A stretch of 37,836 bases of DNA from Candidatus Methylacidiphilales bacterium (GCA_028713655.1 JAQTNW010000034.1:1-37836); one strand, 5' to 3'; positions 23,001 through 33,428 are shown, counted from the stretch's first letter. Made by a program: numbers and translations. The notes: generated from the letters alone by a model not told the origin.

Positions 23001-25695
23001 CGAAATGCAGGCCTGTTGTCGGCTCATCCAGAATGAGCAGTTTGCTGCCAGACCCCGTTTTAGCTGATTCATTGCGATTTGACAGGCTTTTGGCGAGGTG
23101 GCTGATGAGTTTCAGGCGCTGGGCTTCGCCGCCGGAGAGCTGGTTGATCGGCTGGCCGAGCCTCAGATAGCCGAGCCCGACCCGGTCCAGCAGGCCAAGG
23201 GCTTCCGCAACGGTTTTGCGCTGGGAAAGCTCGCGGGGTGTGGCATCGGGCGCTGGAGTGGAAAAAAGGGCGAGTCCCTGGCTGACGGTCAGGTCGAGCA
23301 GTTCCGAAATGGAAGTCCCGCGGTACTGGACTTTCAGGACATGGGGTTGGAAGCGTTTTCCTTCGCAGACCGGACATTGGACAAAAATGTCCGAAAGGAA
23401 CTGCATCTGGATTTGTTCATGGCCCGTGCCATTGCAGCGCTGGCAACGGCCGGTGCCGGCGTTGAAAGAAAATCCCGAGGCGTTCAGGCCGGCCTGTTGG
23501 GCGGATTCGGTCATCGCAAACAATTCGCGCACGGAATCATAAACGCCGAGGTAGAGCAGAGGCGTGGAGCGGGGTGTCTTGGTGAGCGGGCTTTGATCCA
23601 CGATGACGACATCCGAAACGGCGCTGCCATTGACCAGTTTTTTCAGCTCTCCCGGCTCGCTGGCCGGACGGTTGAGCTGGAGCGAAAGATGTTTGAAAAT
23701 GATTTCATCCACCAGCGTGCTTTTGCCCGATCCGCTGACGCCGGTGATGGCGGTGAAGCGGCAGGTGGGGAAGCGGAAGGACAAGTCCCGCAGGTTATGC
23801 TTGGAAGCGCCTTCGAAGCTGATCCAGGTCGCCTGCTCCAGGCTGCGGCGGCGTTCCGGAACGGGGATTGATTTTGCGCCGGAAAGATAACTGCCTGTCA
23901 GGCTTTTCGGGTGGCGGACGAGTTCGGACGGCGCTCCCTCAAAAACGAGCCCGCCTCCGGTTTCACCGCGGCCGGGTCCCAGCTCAAGGATGTGGTCGGC
24001 GGCCTGAATGACGGAGGAGTCGTGTTCGACAACCATCACGGTGTTCCCCTGGTCGCGCAATTGCCGGAGGATGCGGATCAGGCGCTCGGTATCGCGCGGG
24101 TGGAGGCCGATGCTGGGCTCGTCCAGTACAAACAGCGTGCCGACCAGGGAAGTGCCGAGGCAGGTCGTGAGATTGACTCGTTGGATTTCGCCGCCTGACA
24201 AGGTGCGGCTGGCGCGATTGAGGGTCAGATAACCGAGCCCGACCTCGTCGAGATAGCGGATTCGGAACAGAATTTGTTCCAGAAGGATGAGCGTGGACTC
24301 GTCCTTGGAAGTGATTTTTTCAAACCATGCAACAAGATCATGAACCGGGGAGCCGTTCACTTCCGCAAGTGATTTGCCATTCAGCCGCCAGAGTCCGGTC
24401 TCGGGTTGGAAGCGTCCCCCGTCGCAGGCCGTGCAGGTTTTATAGGCGCGGTAGCGCGCGAGCAGCACGCGGATGTGCATTTTGTACGTCCGGGTTTCGA
24501 GCCATTCAAAAAAACCCTTGACCCCGTACCATTTCCCGGATTCCCACACTTGTTCTGCGGTTTTGCCCCGGGTGGGTTCACCCTGGATGACGAACTGCTG
24601 CTGCTCCGGCTTGAGGGAGGCGAAGGGTTGGTGGAGGGGGATGCCTTTTTTTCGGCAGGCCTTTACGAGGTCCTCCTGGCATTCGGCATTGGCCTCGGTC
24701 TGGAAGGGTTTGACCACGCCGTCCCGGATGCTGAGGTTGCGGTCGGGCAGGGCCAGGTTGTAATCGATTTCAACACTGCGTCCGAAGCCCCGGCACGCGG
24801 GACAGGCGCCTACCGGATTGTTGTAGCTGAAAAGCGAGGGCGAGGGCGGCGTGTATTCGATGCCGCTGTCCGGATCCACCCAGCGCGTGGCGAAACGCAG
24901 GCGGTTGCCGCTCTCCGCGCTGGTCCCATCGAAAACGACCGTGATCAGGCCTTTTCCAAATTCAAACGCGGTTTGCAAAGCCTCGGTCAGGCGTGATTTA
25001 GCCGCCGTTTCCAGCGTGATGCGGTCGGCAATCACCGAGACAATGATGTCTGGTTTTGATTTTTTCCCAGGAGATTTTTTTGCCGGCGCCGCATCCAGAA
25101 CGCTGAGGTTCGGACTTTCCGCAGAATCCAGCCGGTGGATTTTTCCGTTGCAGTAGATCCGCAGGAATCCACGGGCCTGGATGAATTTCCGGATGGAGTC
25201 CCAGGCGGTGCCATGTGGGAAGGGGATCTCAAACAGGATCAGGGCGGCTTTTCCGGCGTTGTTTTTCAGAAGTTCATTTGTCACGTGTTGGGGAGTCCAC
25301 GGTTGAATCCGTCGTCCGCTGAGCGGGCTGTAAAGCTCGGCCATTTCAGCAAAGAGCAGTTTGAGATAATCGGCCGCCTCGGTCATGGTTCCGACCGTAC
25401 TGCGCGAGCTGCGGACCGAATTGACCTGGCTCAGGGCGATGGCGGGTGGGACGCCCTCGATCCGGTCGGCTTGCGGCCTGTCCATGCGTTCAAGAAATTG
25501 CCGGGTATAGGGGGAAAAGGTCTCGGTGTAACGGCGCTGGCCCTCGGCATAGAGCGTGTCGAAGGCGAGCGACGATTTGCCGGAGCCGCTCAGTCCCGTG
25601 ACCACAATGAGCCGGTTGAGTGGGATCTCAAGATTGAGATTTTTCAGGTTGTTTTGGCGCGCGCCGAATATCTGGATTGAGCTGTGGGAGGGCAT
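20083..25695 (-). CDS. uvrA: UvrA excinuclease subunit, tandem duplicated form
   Basis: A giant UvrA of 1870 residues (ATG at 25695; further in-frame ATGs upstream would add up to 13) made of two complete UvrA halves in tandem, hence four ABC ATPase domains. Walker A motifs occur near residues 34 (GLSGSGKSS), 651 (GVSGSGKST), 1030 (GLSGSGKST) and 1547 (GVSGSGKSS). LSGGE signatures lie near 497, 852, 1390 and 1736. Both halves keep the Cys-pair zinc modules ([23 protein letters not shown] with [32 protein letters not shown] with CDKCNGKRW). The fourth Walker B reads [10 protein letters not shown], with Glu where Asp is standard. Double-length UvrA is known from Chlamydiae and other PVC bacteria. 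It works in nucleotide excision repair, scanning DNA and loading UvrB. A normal UvrA is about 940 residues. Confidence 0.96.
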   Translation of the reverse strand: MPSHSSIQIFGARQNNLKNLNLEIPLNRLIVVTGLSGSGKSSLAFDTLYAEGQRRYTETFSPYTRQFLERMDRPQADRIEGVPPAIALSQVNSVRSSRSTVGTMTEAADYLKLLFAEMAELYSPLSGRRIQPWTPQHVTNELLKNNAGKAALILFEIPFPHGTAWDSIRKFIQARGFLRIYCNGKIHRLDSAESPNLSVLDAAPAKKSPGKKSKPDIIVSVIADRITLETAAKSRLTEALQTAFEFGKGLITVVFDGTSAESGNRLRFATRWVDPDSGIEYTPPSPSLFSYNNPVGACPACRGFGRSVEIDYNLALPDRNLSIRDGVVKPFQTEANAECQEDLVKACRKKGIPLHQPFASLKPEQQQFVIQGEPTRGKTAEQVWESGKWYGVKGFFEWLETRTYKMHIRVLLARYRAYKTCTACDGGRFQPETGLWRLNGKSLAEVNGSPVHDLVAWFEKITSKDESTLILLEQILFRIRYLDEVGLGYLTLNRASRTLSGGEIQRVNLTTCLGTSLVGTLFVLDEPSIGLHPRDTERLIRILRQLRDQGNTVMVVEHDSSVIQAADHILELGPGRGETGGGLVFEGAPSELVRHPKSLTGSYLSGAKSIPVPERRRSLEQATWISFEGASKHNLRDLSFRFPTCRFTAITGVSGSGKSTLVDEIIFKHLSLQLNRPASEPGELKKLVNGSAVSDVVIVDQSPLTKTPRSTPLLYLGVYDSVRELFAMTESAQQAGLNASGFSFNAGTGRCQRCNGTGHEQIQMQFLSDIFVQCPVCEGKRFQPHVLKVQYRGTSISELLDLTVSQGLALFSTPAPDATPRELSQRKTVAEALGLLDRVGLGYLRLGQPINQLSGGEAQRLKLISHLAKSLSNRNESAKTGSGSKLLILDEPTTGLHFDDIRVLLEVLQALVDSGQTLLVIEHNMEVVKCADYILDLGPEAGELGGRLVACGTPEEIAAHPQSRTAQYLAPLLSRSKSKKQILKPLKSRKSAPAVSARQSTCIQVRGARHHNLKNISLDIPRDKMVIITGLSGSGKSTLAFDLLFAEGQRRYLDCLNTYARQFIEQLEKPRVDSISGIPPSVAIEQRTTRGGGKSTVATVTELYHFLRLLYAKLGVQHDPESGEPCIRQSAADIVQEAQKQASQSELTLIAPMIRGRKGLYTELANWAQRKGYPVLRVDGKWIEPAKFKALDRYREHTIDLILGNLDRKTSNLPVLVNQALAYGQGTIYLLDNHKREQVLSTALYCPGTGRSFDPLDPRLFSYNSPHGWCPECQGYGTVAKITLDPDLSEVEREQQLDLARENLEPEETAPCPTCHGARLNPVARAVRFSGKPITDINAMTVRDFAGFFSRLKWKGREAIIARDIRPEIEQRVKFLRHVGLDYLNLDRAAPTLSGGESQRIRLAAQLGSNLQGVLYVLDEPTIGLHPRDNDELIRTLRELQQRGNSLVIVEHDEDTMRHSDYIIDLGPGAGVHGGEVVACGSWKEISRHTKSATGLLLGNPILHPSRGSRRPIGSKNPWLQMKGAHANNLKNIDVKIPIGRFTCISGVSGSGKSSLMHRVIIPAVSQALPTASRKNKTALPCASLTGADVFGKIVEVDQSPIGKTSRSTVCTYIGLMDHFRKLLAQTQLARARGFTAGHFSYNSGSGRCPACLGQGSIKVDMNFLPSTFVPCDKCNGKRWTDSVLEVTYRDKNIYQILQLSVDEAADFFEGQPSLQVPLRLLQETGLGYLTLGQTSPTLSGGEAQRIKLVSELAGVRMQEQRQRLRTRDLLAGKTLYLLEEPTVGLHLADVQRLLEVIHKLVDSGNTVVVIEHHLDVLAEADYLIDLGPESGDAGGRIIAQGTPEEVARHPSSHTARYLRPVLARVSRKQ

Positions 25696-25834
25696 TGCAG
25701 GGGGTAAACCTAGATGCATCGGAGGTGGATGCAAGCCCCGGAGCGCTGTCTCAGGACATTAACCACGAACACAATTTTACAGGAAGATCGCTGAGAACGG
25801 AAAGATAAAGCTGAGAGCCTCCCAGAACCTGGGA

Positions 25835-26926
25835 TTAAAGCAGCTCTTTGCCAAAGTGTTCGCCGACTTGTTTATGCAATTCCTTGATGGTTTCCGCATG
25901 TTCCTTCCGGCAGACCAGCGTGGCTTCCGGAGTGTGGATGATAATCAGGTCGTCGCATCCGATGGTGGCGATGAGATGCTGGGGATCGCTGGAAGCGGCA
26001 AGGGTTCCCCGCGTATCGAGCAGGAGGGTGCGTGCGGAGACGGCGTTACCCAGCACATCCCGTTCGCAGGTTTCCGCAAACGCAGGCCATGAGCCGACAT
26101 CGAGCCATTTCAGAGGCATGGGCACTGCGGCGACGCGCAGGAGCGGGTCGCGCGAGGCGGGTTCCATGACGGCAAAATCCACGCTGATTTTTTTCAGGGT
26201 GGGGAAGATTTCGGCCAGGACGGCTTCCCGTTTCGGAGTCGGCCAGGCAGCCGCGATTTTTGAAATGCCCTGAAAGTTGGAAGGTTCATAGCGCTTGATG
26301 CAATCCAAGAGGGTGGAAGCGCGCCAGACAAACATGCCGCTGTTCCAGAGGTAGTGTTGCGGGCCTTCCTGGAGGTAACGGGTGGCGGTTGCGGCGTCCG
26401 GCTTTTCCTTGAACTGTTCGACTTTTCGGGCGGATTCGTCAAGAGTTTCGCCCAATTGCAGGTACCCGTAGCCGGTGGCGGCGTGGGTCGGTTCTATTCC
26501 GAAAGTAACCAGGGTGTTAGGCTCTTGTTCAGCCAGGCGGAATCCATGCTCGACGATTTTTTGGAACCGGTCCACAGGCTCGATGATGTGGTCGGCGGTA
26601 AATACGGCAATGACGGCGTCCGGATCGCTTTCGGCGATGACAGCAGCGCTGTAGCCGACGGCGTTCAAGGTGTCGCGCCCGACGGGTTCGCCGAGGAATT
26701 GCGCTTTTTGGAATTTTTTCAACGACGACGCGATGAGGCCTGCATGTTGTTGCCCGGCGCAAATATAACGGTTCTGTTCCGGTACAAGGCCGTCGAGGCG
26801 GTCAAAGGCGAGCTGGAGCAGGCTTTTGCCGTTGATGAAGGGAATGAGCTGTTTGGGCAGGACGGAGCGGCTCATCGGCCAGAGCCGGGTGCCGGAGCCG
26901 CCCGCGATGATGACGGCGTATCTCAT
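25835..26926 (-). CDS. manC: Mannose-1-phosphate guanylyltransferase
   Basis: This enzyme makes GDP-mannose from mannose 1-phosphate and GTP, the donor for polysaccharide and glycan synthesis. The 363-residue protein starts with the nucleotidyltransferase signature GGSGTRLWPMSR (9-20) and PKQ (24-26). It has FTADHIIEP near 110 and the conserved NSGMFVWRAS near 195 and WLDVGSW near 275. It is the single-domain type, without the C-terminal phosphomannose isomerase cupin. It lies 139 bp upstream of uvrA on the same strand; that gap holds only repeat-like fragments (CCACGAACAC and similar). The start has no Shine-Dalgarno sequence. Confidence 0.93.
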   Translation of the reverse strand: MRYAVIIAGGSGTRLWPMSRSVLPKQLIPFINGKSLLQLAFDRLDGLVPEQNRYICAGQQHAGLIASSLKKFQKAQFLGEPVGRDTLNAVGYSAAVIAESDPDAVIAVFTADHIIEPVDRFQKIVEHGFRLAEQEPNTLVTFGIEPTHAATGYGYLQLGETLDESARKVEQFKEKPDAATATRYLQEGPQHYLWNSGMFVWRASTLLDCIKRYEPSNFQGISKIAAAWPTPKREAVLAEIFPTLKKISVDFAVMEPASRDPLLRVAAVPMPLKWLDVGSWPAFAETCERDVLGNAVSARTLLLDTRGTLAASSDPQHLIATIGCDDLIIIHTPEATLVCRKEHAETIKELHKQVGEHFGKELL

Positions 26927-27271
26927 GACGAGGTCATTTATTCAGGGTTCCAATACAGACCGGGCAGCGGACTGTGGTTTCCTGGTTACAAGCGGTTTTT
27001 TCCTTCATTTTTAGTGCCCCCAGTGTGTTTGTGTAACGAAACCATGTCAAACATCTCTTGATCAAGTGTTGGAAGCTGGTTTTCATCTTGTGATTGTAAT
27101 CCAACATAGCCTTAGCTGGGTAAAAATTACAATAGCTCTTCTTTTACGGAAAAAAATGTTAATTCGTCTTTTATTTGTAACACGATAGAGCTATCCTTGT
27201 TAATTCATGCAAAAGATTGGATGCGCAGTTAAAGCGAGTTTCGAGAGCAGGGCAGTTAAGAGGATGCGGGA
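26927..27271. other. AT-rich divergent intergenic region
   Basis: This 345-bp gap lies between the leftward guanylyltransferase gene and the rightward uncharacterised gene. It is AT-rich compared with its surroundings and has an 8-bp inverted repeat ATAGCTCT (27132-27139) / AGAGCTAT (27187-27194) around an A/T-rich core. No reading frame, RNA gene or strong promoter is recognisable. Confidence 0.4.
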
Positions 27272-28735
27272 ATGAAAAATAGTATTTTCGCATTTTGTGT
27301 TTGGGTCATTCTTTCCGGGACGCCGCAGGCCCAGGAGGCCGCACCTCCGCCGGCACAATCTGATGCCGTTTCAGCCACAAAGGAGCAATTGGTTTTTCTC
27401 CGGATGCCAAACGGCCAGACGCGCGAGATCCGCGCAGTGTCGGTGGAAACGAAAGGAGTGTTCCTGACGGTTGTTGGCGAGGACGGGAAGACGGAGCTTT
27501 TCCAGGCGAACTTTTTAGTTTGCAAGGCGCCGGCGTACACGGAGTCGGTGTCCCAACTCAAGGATGAGGAAATCCAGGCCGTGCTTGCGAGCTACGACAA
27601 GATGATTTTATCCAAACCGGCCCTCAAGAGGGAACTTGCGCAGGAGCGGAGCAAGTTTCAAGCCGTGGTCCAAAAGCGCAAGGAGGATGCGGCGGCCGGT
27701 TTGGAAAAGGTGAAAAAAGCCGTGGAGGATTTTACAGCCGAGGCCTTCAAGCCCGAACTGGATTACAAAGCGGACGTGTTGCAGGCCCGGATTGAAGCGG
27801 GCGCGAAACTGAAAGGCCGGTATCCGTCTGAGGCGGGTGCCATAGATGCGTATCTGCAACCCTGGATTGAACGCAGGCAGGTGTTGTCCGAGGGAAGGAT
27901 GCGGTTTGAAGGAGGATGGAAAACGCAGGATGAAATCAAGGCGATTACCACCGCCCGGAAGCAGGAGCAGATTCGGTCGTTTTTGGACACGGACCCCAAG
28001 ATCATGATGCAAGCCGCGGCGATTCCCCAGAGTTCGGTCATTATGCTTGCTGGCTTTTTGGCGCTGGGCCTTGTTTCCGCCCTTTACCTGCTGTTTCATA
28101 TTGTGCTGGCGCAACGAGACGGGCTTGGAATGTCCGGATTTCTGGCGTTGTTCATGGGAATCGGGCTTCTGATCGTTTACGGCTATTACGGTTATCGGAT
28201 TTATCAAGGACCGGACTCCATTGCGGAATTTGCGGGACTGCAGGCGTTGAAAACGGATGGGCAGACGAGCATGGATGTGGCAAATCGGATTTTGTTTCTC
28301 GCAGCCGATGGGAATACCAAGTATTTGAACCGTGATGACCTGCAGGTGACGCTCAACGCCGGGGAATTGAATGCCTGGCTGAAAGCGCGGGTTCGTCTCG
28401 AGCAGGCCGAGACGCCGGAGAAATACGGGATCCGGAGGACCGGGATGGGGGTTTCCATTTTGCAGGATCGGATTGAATTTTTGGACGAAGTCGAGTTTCT
28501 GGGCTATCCGAAGCTTTTCCGCTATGTCCTTCATTTCAGCTCCGGCAACAATTCCATTGCATTTTACCAATGCGATTTGACAATTGGGAGTGCGCGGCTT
28601 CCACAGCAGCTTTCAAACTATTTCTGGCGCATGTACCAGCAGCAGCTTTGGCAAGCCTTGAAAAAGAGCGGCGTGCCGCGGATTTACCAGATTGAAAAAA
28701 TTGAAAAAGGCAAACTGGTTCTGGCCCATATATGA
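27272..28735 (+). CDS. Uncharacterised exported two-helix membrane protein
   Basis: I do not recognise this 487-residue protein. It has a signal peptide (1-20, cleavage after PQA) and a small beta-rich domain (about 36-90: FLRMPNGQTREIRAVSVE). A charged coiled-coil region spans about 95-240, two membrane helices lie at about 255-279 and 289-310, and a C-terminal domain (320-487) contains LNAGELNAWLKARVRL and FLDEVEFLGYP and ends QIEKIEKGKLVLAHI. The C-terminal part vaguely recalls YpmS/DUF2993-type lipid-binding folds; this is only an impression. A good ribosome-binding site (AGAGGA) precedes the ATG. It lies 56 bp upstream of the diadenylate cyclase gene on the same strand, suggesting a joint envelope role. 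Confidence 0.8.
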   Translation: MKNSIFAFCVWVILSGTPQAQEAAPPPAQSDAVSATKEQLVFLRMPNGQTREIRAVSVETKGVFLTVVGEDGKTELFQANFLVCKAPAYTESVSQLKDEEIQAVLASYDKMILSKPALKRELAQERSKFQAVVQKRKEDAAAGLEKVKKAVEDFTAEAFKPELDYKADVLQARIEAGAKLKGRYPSEAGAIDAYLQPWIERRQVLSEGRMRFEGGWKTQDEIKAITTARKQEQIRSFLDTDPKIMMQAAAIPQSSVIMLAGFLALGLVSALYLLFHIVLAQRDGLGMSGFLALFMGIGLLIVYGYYGYRIYQGPDSIAEFAGLQALKTDGQTSMDVANRILFLAADGNTKYLNRDDLQVTLNAGELNAWLKARVRLEQAETPEKYGIRRTGMGVSILQDRIEFLDEVEFLGYPKLFRYVLHFSSGNNSIAFYQCDLTIGSARLPQQLSNYFWRMYQQQLWQALKKSGVPRIYQIEKIEKGKLVLAHI

Positions 28736-28791
28736 GCGGTTCAGACCGCCGCTTGACGTTCTGCCCTGAATCGATACGGTGAAATCCTGCC

Positions 28792-30237
28792 ATGTTCGGA
28801 TTGGGAGACATTTTGTTGAGGCGCATTCTGGACATCACGCTTTGTGCTGTCGGGCTGCGCATTATCATGGGCTGGCTGCTGGCCTACCCGCGTTTGTTGC
28901 GCCTGATTTTCACCGTCTTGCTGATTCTTCTGTTCGCCGCGGCCATTTATGCCCTTAACCTGCCCTTTGCCATGCTGCTGACGTTTATCGTGGCGCTGCC
29001 GGTTTCCGTGCTTGTGTTTTTGTCTTTTCTTCCCGAATTGAGCCGTATTTACCAGGCGGCCAGCCGCGGAAACCTTTTCCGCCCGAAGGTGTTTCAATCC
29101 GAGGAAACCCTGGCCGAATTGTCGCTGGCCTTGGTCGATCTCGTGAAGCAGCGTACAGGCGCGCTGTTTGTTTTTTGCAATCGCCTGGATGCTGAAAGCC
29201 TGATCAGCGGCGGCGAGGAGGTTTCGAGCACGGTCAACCGTTCCCTGATTCTTTCCATATTCAATCCGCATTGCCCGCGGCACGACGGCGCGGCGGTGAT
29301 CCGCTCGAATCGCATCACGCGCGTGGGCGGTGTGTTGCCGCTGGCCACTGCGGAAGGGGTGGACGCCGAATTGGGTACGCGCCATCTCGCGGCAATCGGA
29401 CTCACACAGCGCAGTGACGCGCATGTGATTGTCGTTTCGGAAGAGCGCGGAATCATTTCGCATGTGCATGACGGGGTGCTGAAGCTGGTGACCGGTGAAA
29501 CGCCGGAAGAACTGGAGCGTGAGTTGCTGCTGCTGCTGGGCGTCAAATCCCAGGATCGCACGCGCAAACGGCATCGCCTGATGTCGATCGGGCTCTGGAT
29601 TCTGGCGTTGGCGATAGCGGCTTTGGGATCGGTTGAGACGGATATTTACAAAAAGAAGTATTTTGAGACGCCTTCCGTGGCCACCACCGCAGACGCCAAG
29701 ATTGAATTCAGCAACATCCCGCCCAGCCTGTTTATCTCCGAGCAGAGTGAGACGGCGCTCAAATTATTCATGCGGGTGCCGCCGACCTTGAACATTGTCG
29801 GAAAGGATTTTACCATCTTACTGGACATGAAAAACGCCAAGGCGGGCAAGAACCGGATCAATCTGACTTCGGACATGATCCGGACGTTGCCGAAGGAGGC
29901 GCAGGTGGATCGTTTTGACCCTGCGGTGCTCGCTTATACGCTTTCGGAATTACGGACCATGATGCTCGATGTGCAGATGCCGGAAGTGACGGGGCTCAAG
30001 CGTGGGTTGAGAGTCCATGAGAAAAAGCTGGATACCGTCCGGGTCAAGGTGCTGGTGCGGGATCCGCTGTGGAAACCGGCGGACAAGACCAAGGCATTGC
30101 CGGTGGACCTTTCATCCATCACGGCTCCCGGGACTTATACAATGAGCGTAACCCTGAATGTGCCGCAATCCGTCCAGATTGTGAATGGAGGCAATCCGGG
30201 CGGCATCCACCTCTTATTGAATATTGTCGCCAGATGA
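28792..30237 (+). CDS. cdaA: Diadenylate cyclase (CdaA-type) fused to a YbbR-like domain
   Basis: The first part matches CdaA, which makes cyclic di-AMP from two ATP: three membrane helices (about 15-30, 36-56, 59-80), the family PELSRI turn, and a DAC domain (about 100-250). The DAC motif DGA is at 165-167 (PRHDGAAVI). The second motif, normally RHR, reads RHL at 197-199 in [13 protein letters not shown], and [10 protein letters not shown] follows. A further membrane helix (about 264-280) leads to an extracytoplasmic region (290-481) with YbbR-like repeats ([12 protein letters not shown], then [10 protein letters not shown] near 455). Elsewhere CdaA and its YbbR-domain regulator CdaR are separate neighbouring genes; here they form one 481-residue chain. 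The altered RHR motif leaves activity uncertain. Confidence 0.88.
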   Translation: MFGLGDILLRRILDITLCAVGLRIIMGWLLAYPRLLRLIFTVLLILLFAAAIYALNLPFAMLLTFIVALPVSVLVFLSFLPELSRIYQAASRGNLFRPKVFQSEETLAELSLALVDLVKQRTGALFVFCNRLDAESLISGGEEVSSTVNRSLILSIFNPHCPRHDGAAVIRSNRITRVGGVLPLATAEGVDAELGTRHLAAIGLTQRSDAHVIVVSEERGIISHVHDGVLKLVTGETPEELERELLLLLGVKSQDRTRKRHRLMSIGLWILALAIAALGSVETDIYKKKYFETPSVATTADAKIEFSNIPPSLFISEQSETALKLFMRVPPTLNIVGKDFTILLDMKNAKAGKNRINLTSDMIRTLPKEAQVDRFDPAVLAYTLSELRTMMLDVQMPEVTGLKRGLRVHEKKLDTVRVKVLVRDPLWKPADKTKALPVDLSSITAPGTYTMSVTLNVPQSVQIVNGGNPGGIHLLLNIVAR

Positions 30238-30419
30238 GGATGCCGCTGCATGGCAGTACGACGTTGTTCAACCCGGCTGTCATGTTGCGGATTATTTGCT
30301 TATTGGCAGACTTCAGCCGCACAGATGCCGGAGCTGGGGGCGATGTTTTTTATCGTTCGGCGGATACGGGCTTGCATCCCGTCGGCACACGCGGGGAGAT
30401 GTCCTGGGCGTTCGCATAA
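30234..30419 (+). CDS. Possible small protein between cdaA and glgP
   Basis: A 61-codon frame begins with an ATG that overlaps the cdaA stop (ATGA) and ends two bases before the glgP start, filling the gap exactly. The peptide ([19 protein letters not shown]...) has one weakly hydrophobic stretch ([12 protein letters not shown]) and no recognisable domain. The fit to both neighbours is suggestive, but the other two frames are also open over much of this GC-rich stretch, so it may be non-coding leader sequence. Confidence 0.25.
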   Translation: MRMPLHGSTTLFNPAVMLRIICLLADFSRTDAGAGGDVFYRSADTGLHPVGTRGEMSWAFA

Positions 30420-30421
30420 CC

Positions 30422-32902
30422 ATGAAAGCGGGAACTGATATCAACCACGATGTTCCGCCGATTTCCCAATCGGAGGACGTCAAGCATTCGATTTTACGCA
30501 ATCTCAAATACAGCCTGGCGCGCGATCCCGGGACCGCCACGTTGCGCGACTGGTGGTATTCCCTCTCCAAGGCGGCGCAGGAACGCATCATCGAGCGGAT
30601 GATTGCCACACAGGGCGCTCACGCTAAGGAAAAGCCCCGCCGCCTCTACTATTTGTCGCTGGAATATCTCATGGGCCGCCTTTTGGGCAACAACCTGCTC
30701 AATATCGGCATCTTTGAACAGTCCGAGCATGCCTTGAACGAGCTTGGCCTGGAACTTGAGGAGATACGGGACCAGGAATATGACATGGCCCTCGGCAACG
30801 GCGGTTTGGGCCGCCTCGCCGCCTGTTTTCTCGACTCGCTGGCGACATTGGATTTCCCGGCCATCGGCTACGGCATCCATTATGAATTCGGGCTGTTCAA
30901 GCAGGAGTTTGTGAACGGCTACCAGGTGGAGCGTCCGGACGAATGGTTGCGATACGGGGATGCATGGGAACTGGTACGCCCCGAGTACACGCAGAAAATC
31001 CAAATCGGCGGGCGTGTGGAGAATGTGTTTGACGACCTGGGCAATTACACAGCCCGTTGGGTTGATTTCCAAACCATCGTTGGAGTGCCCTATGACATTC
31101 CCATCTGCGGCTATGGCGGGAAGACTGTCAATTTCCTGCGCCTTTGGGAGTCGCACGCCCAGGAGGAATTTGATTTCAAGGCGTTCAACGCCGGGGGCTA
31201 CAGCGAGGCGCTCCAGCGCAAAAATCTCGGTGAAACCATCACCAAGGTTCTTTATCCCAATGACCAGACGGAAAACGGCAAGGAACTGCGGCTGTTGCAG
31301 CAATACTTTTTTGTGACCTGCTCCCTGAGGGATATCTTGCGCCGCTTCGAGCGCGAAAACGGGCCGGACTGGAAACGCCTCTCGGACAAGGTGAAAATCC
31401 AGTTGAACGACACGCACCCCGCGGTGGCCATTGCCGAATTGATGCGCATTTTGCACGATGAGCATCGGATTTCATGGGAGGAGGCCTGGGGCCTGACAAC
31501 CCAGACCTTTGCCTACACCAATCACACGATCATGCCGGAGGCCCTGGAACGCTGGAGTGTGCCGTTGTTTTCAAAGGTGTTGCCCCGCCATCTCCAGATT
31601 ATCTTTGAGATCAACGGGCGTTTCCTCAAGGAAGTGGAGGCCAAGTGGCCGGGTGACCTCCAGAAAAAACGGGATTTATCCCTGGTGGAGGAGGGGCCGG
31701 TACAGATGTTGCGCATGGCCCACCTCGCGGTCGTGGGCAGTTTTTCAATCAACGGGGTGGCTGAATTGCATACCCGGCTGATTCGCGAAAAATTATTCAA
31801 GGATTTTAACACGCTTTATCCCGCCAGGATTAATAACAAAACAAACGGCATCACGCCGCGCCGGTGGCTGCTCTCCGTCAACCGGGAGTTGAGCGAGTTG
31901 ATCGATGAAAAAGTCGGGAAAGGGTGGGTCACCGACCTCGACAAACTCCGCGGCCTGGAATCATTTGCCGGGGATGAGGGCGTTCTGGGGCGGATTCTTG
32001 AGATCAAACGCGGGAACAAACAGCGCCTGGTGGAGACGATCCGGCAGGATTGCGGTGTGGAAGTGAGCCCGGACGCGCTGTTCGACGTCCAGGTCAAACG
32101 CCTTCATGAGTACAAACGGCAGCATCTGAACCTCCTGCATATCCTGACACTATACAGGCGCCTGCTTCAGAACCCCGATTACGACATGCATCCCCGGGTG
32201 TTTGTCTTTGGGGCCAAGGCCGCCCCCGGCTACGTGGTTGCCAAATGCATCATCAAGGCCATTAATTCCGTGGCCGAAAAAATCAACAACGACCCCCACA
32301 TCAACGGCAAGCTCAAGGTGGTGTTCCTGCCCAATTACAGGGTTTCCCTGGCCTCCATGATCATGCCCGCCGCGGACCTTTCCGAGCAGATTTCAACCGC
32401 GGGCATGGAAGCTTCAGGTACCGGAAACATGAAGCTTGGCCTTAACGGGGCCGTCACCATCGGGACTCTCGATGGCGCCAACATCGAGATTCTTGAGGAA
32501 GTCGGCGCGGAAAACATTTTCATATTTGGGATGACGGTACAGGAAGTGGAGGCGCTGCGGGCCAGGGGCTACAAGCCCCAGGACATCTACAAGCGCGACG
32601 AAGAACTAAAAGCCGTGATGGACTGGCTGGGGTCGCGCCATTTTATTCCCAACGACCCGCATGACACGCTCGCCCCGCTTTTGCACAGCCTGTTGGAGGG
32701 CGGAGATCCCTTCATGGTACTGGCCGATTACCACGCGTATTGCGACGCTCAGCAAAAGGCGGACCGGGCGTACAAGGACCGGATGGGCTGGGCCAGGATG
32801 TCGCTGTTGAACACCGCGCGCCTGGGAAAATTTTCCAGTGACAGGACCATCCGCGAATACGCGCATGACATCTGGAACCTGCAGCCCGTGGTTGTTCCTT
32901 AG
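30422..32902 (+). CDS. glgP: Glycogen/starch phosphorylase
   Basis: GlgP splits terminal alpha-1,4-linked glucose from glycogen with phosphate, giving glucose 1-phosphate. The ATG at 30422 gives 826 residues, the family size; longer in-frame starts run back into cdaA and lack similarity. Diagnostic segments are [17 protein letters not shown] near residue 80, [21 protein letters not shown] near 120, LNDTHPA near 330, and the pyridoxal phosphate lysine Lys671 in [25 protein letters not shown] near 560 is also typical. It follows the c-di-AMP synthase gene on the same strand and is followed by two strong GC hairpins that may end the transcript. Confidence 0.97.
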   Translation: MKAGTDINHDVPPISQSEDVKHSILRNLKYSLARDPGTATLRDWWYSLSKAAQERIIERMIATQGAHAKEKPRRLYYLSLEYLMGRLLGNNLLNIGIFEQSEHALNELGLELEEIRDQEYDMALGNGGLGRLAACFLDSLATLDFPAIGYGIHYEFGLFKQEFVNGYQVERPDEWLRYGDAWELVRPEYTQKIQIGGRVENVFDDLGNYTARWVDFQTIVGVPYDIPICGYGGKTVNFLRLWESHAQEEFDFKAFNAGGYSEALQRKNLGETITKVLYPNDQTENGKELRLLQQYFFVTCSLRDILRRFERENGPDWKRLSDKVKIQLNDTHPAVAIAELMRILHDEHRISWEEAWGLTTQTFAYTNHTIMPEALERWSVPLFSKVLPRHLQIIFEINGRFLKEVEAKWPGDLQKKRDLSLVEEGPVQMLRMAHLAVVGSFSINGVAELHTRLIREKLFKDFNTLYPARINNKTNGITPRRWLLSVNRELSELIDEKVGKGWVTDLDKLRGLESFAGDEGVLGRILEIKRGNKQRLVETIRQDCGVEVSPDALFDVQVKRLHEYKRQHLNLLHILTLYRRLLQNPDYDMHPRVFVFGAKAAPGYVVAKCIIKAINSVAEKINNDPHINGKLKVVFLPNYRVSLASMIMPAADLSEQISTAGMEASGTGNMKLGLNGAVTIGTLDGANIEILEEVGAENIFIFGMTVQEVEALRARGYKPQDIYKRDEELKAVMDWLGSRHFIPNDPHDTLAPLLHSLLEGGDPFMVLADYHAYCDAQQKADRAYKDRMGWARMSLLNTARLGKFSSDRTIREYAHDIWNLQPVVVP

Positions 32903-32919
32903 CATGTGTTCACCGGAGC

Positions 32920-32958
32920 GCGGGCGTCCCGCCCGCACAGCCGGGCATCCTGCCCGGC
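32920..32958. repeat. Pair of GC-rich hairpins (REP-like, possible glgP terminator)
   Basis: GCGGGC-GTCCC-GCCCGC (32920-32936) and GCCGGGCA-TCC-TGCCCGGC (32940-32958) stand side by side 17 bp after the glgP stop. There is no T tract, so intrinsic termination is uncertain. 'GGGCGTCCCGCCC' and 'GGGCATCCTGCCC' modules are familiar palindromic repeats in verrucomicrobial and planctomycete gaps. Confidence 0.6.
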
Positions 32959-33026
32959 GATGCTTTCCCAAAAGTAATTGAAAATTGAGCGCTTGCTCGC
33001 GACGCATGTCGGAGTTAAACAGAACC

Positions 33027-33118
33027 TAACCCGGATGTTTCACACGCTTCTGAAAACCTCAGCAAAGTGTCCTGCTCCAAAGTGTGGCAGGAACTGGGGT
33101 GCAGGAACATCCGGGTTA
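33027..33118. mobile_element. 92-bp palindromic, MITE-like element
   Basis: The ends are 15-bp inverted repeats with one mismatch: TAACCCGGATGTTTC (33027-33041) and GGAACATCCGGGTTA (33104-33118). An inner stem TCCTGC/GCAGGA (33070-33075 with 33087-33092) lies between them. No coding capacity. A short cousin of the dispersed 22-bp repeat (32995-33016) sits just before it. No target-site duplication is evident. Confidence 0.45.
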
Positions 33119-33177
33119 CAAGCAAAACCGCCTGAATTGGTATTTTGTTTTGATTTTTGAATTGGATGCCGCGTTAA

Positions 33178-33315
33178 AGGGCAGCCAATGTACGCATGAT
33201 CGTTTACAGCCCCTATCTGATTTTCTACAGGCTCAACACGATTGAAAATCGAATGGACATTCTGCGGTTTTGGCACGGCGCACGAGATCGAAAAGGACTG
33301 CAGTTTGGCCCCTGA
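33178..33315 (+). pseudogene. Remnant of a ParE/RelE-family toxin gene
   Basis: The frame encodes NVRMIVYSPYLIFYRL followed by an acidic/basic stretch and MDILRFWHGARDRKG, which is the C-terminal half of ParE-type toxins (motifs 'PYLIFYR' and 'ILRxxHGARD'). A stop codon lies in frame just upstream, so only about 45 of the usual ~95 residues remain and no antitoxin gene is present. A toxin-antitoxin locus therefore once stood here and has decayed, next to a MITE-like element. Confidence 0.7.
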
Positions 33316-33399
33316 AATTCAAACACCTTGCTCGTCATCCTGCACGACGGCTATTGCTCTTTAGCCCCGAGAGTCTCCGGGATGAACCGTGCATCGTTG

Positions 33400-33428
33400 A
33401 ACTCCGACATGCGTCGCGTGTGCGACGC
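33400..33428. repeat. Dispersed repeat copy with hairpin after the TPR gene
   Basis: A copy of the AACTCCGACATGCGTCGCG repeat (33400-33418) overlaps the hairpin GCGTCGC-GTGT-GCGACGC (33411-33428). It lies 36 bp beyond the 3' end of the leftward TPR gene and might slow or end its transcription, though no T tract follows on that strand. Confidence 0.6.
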
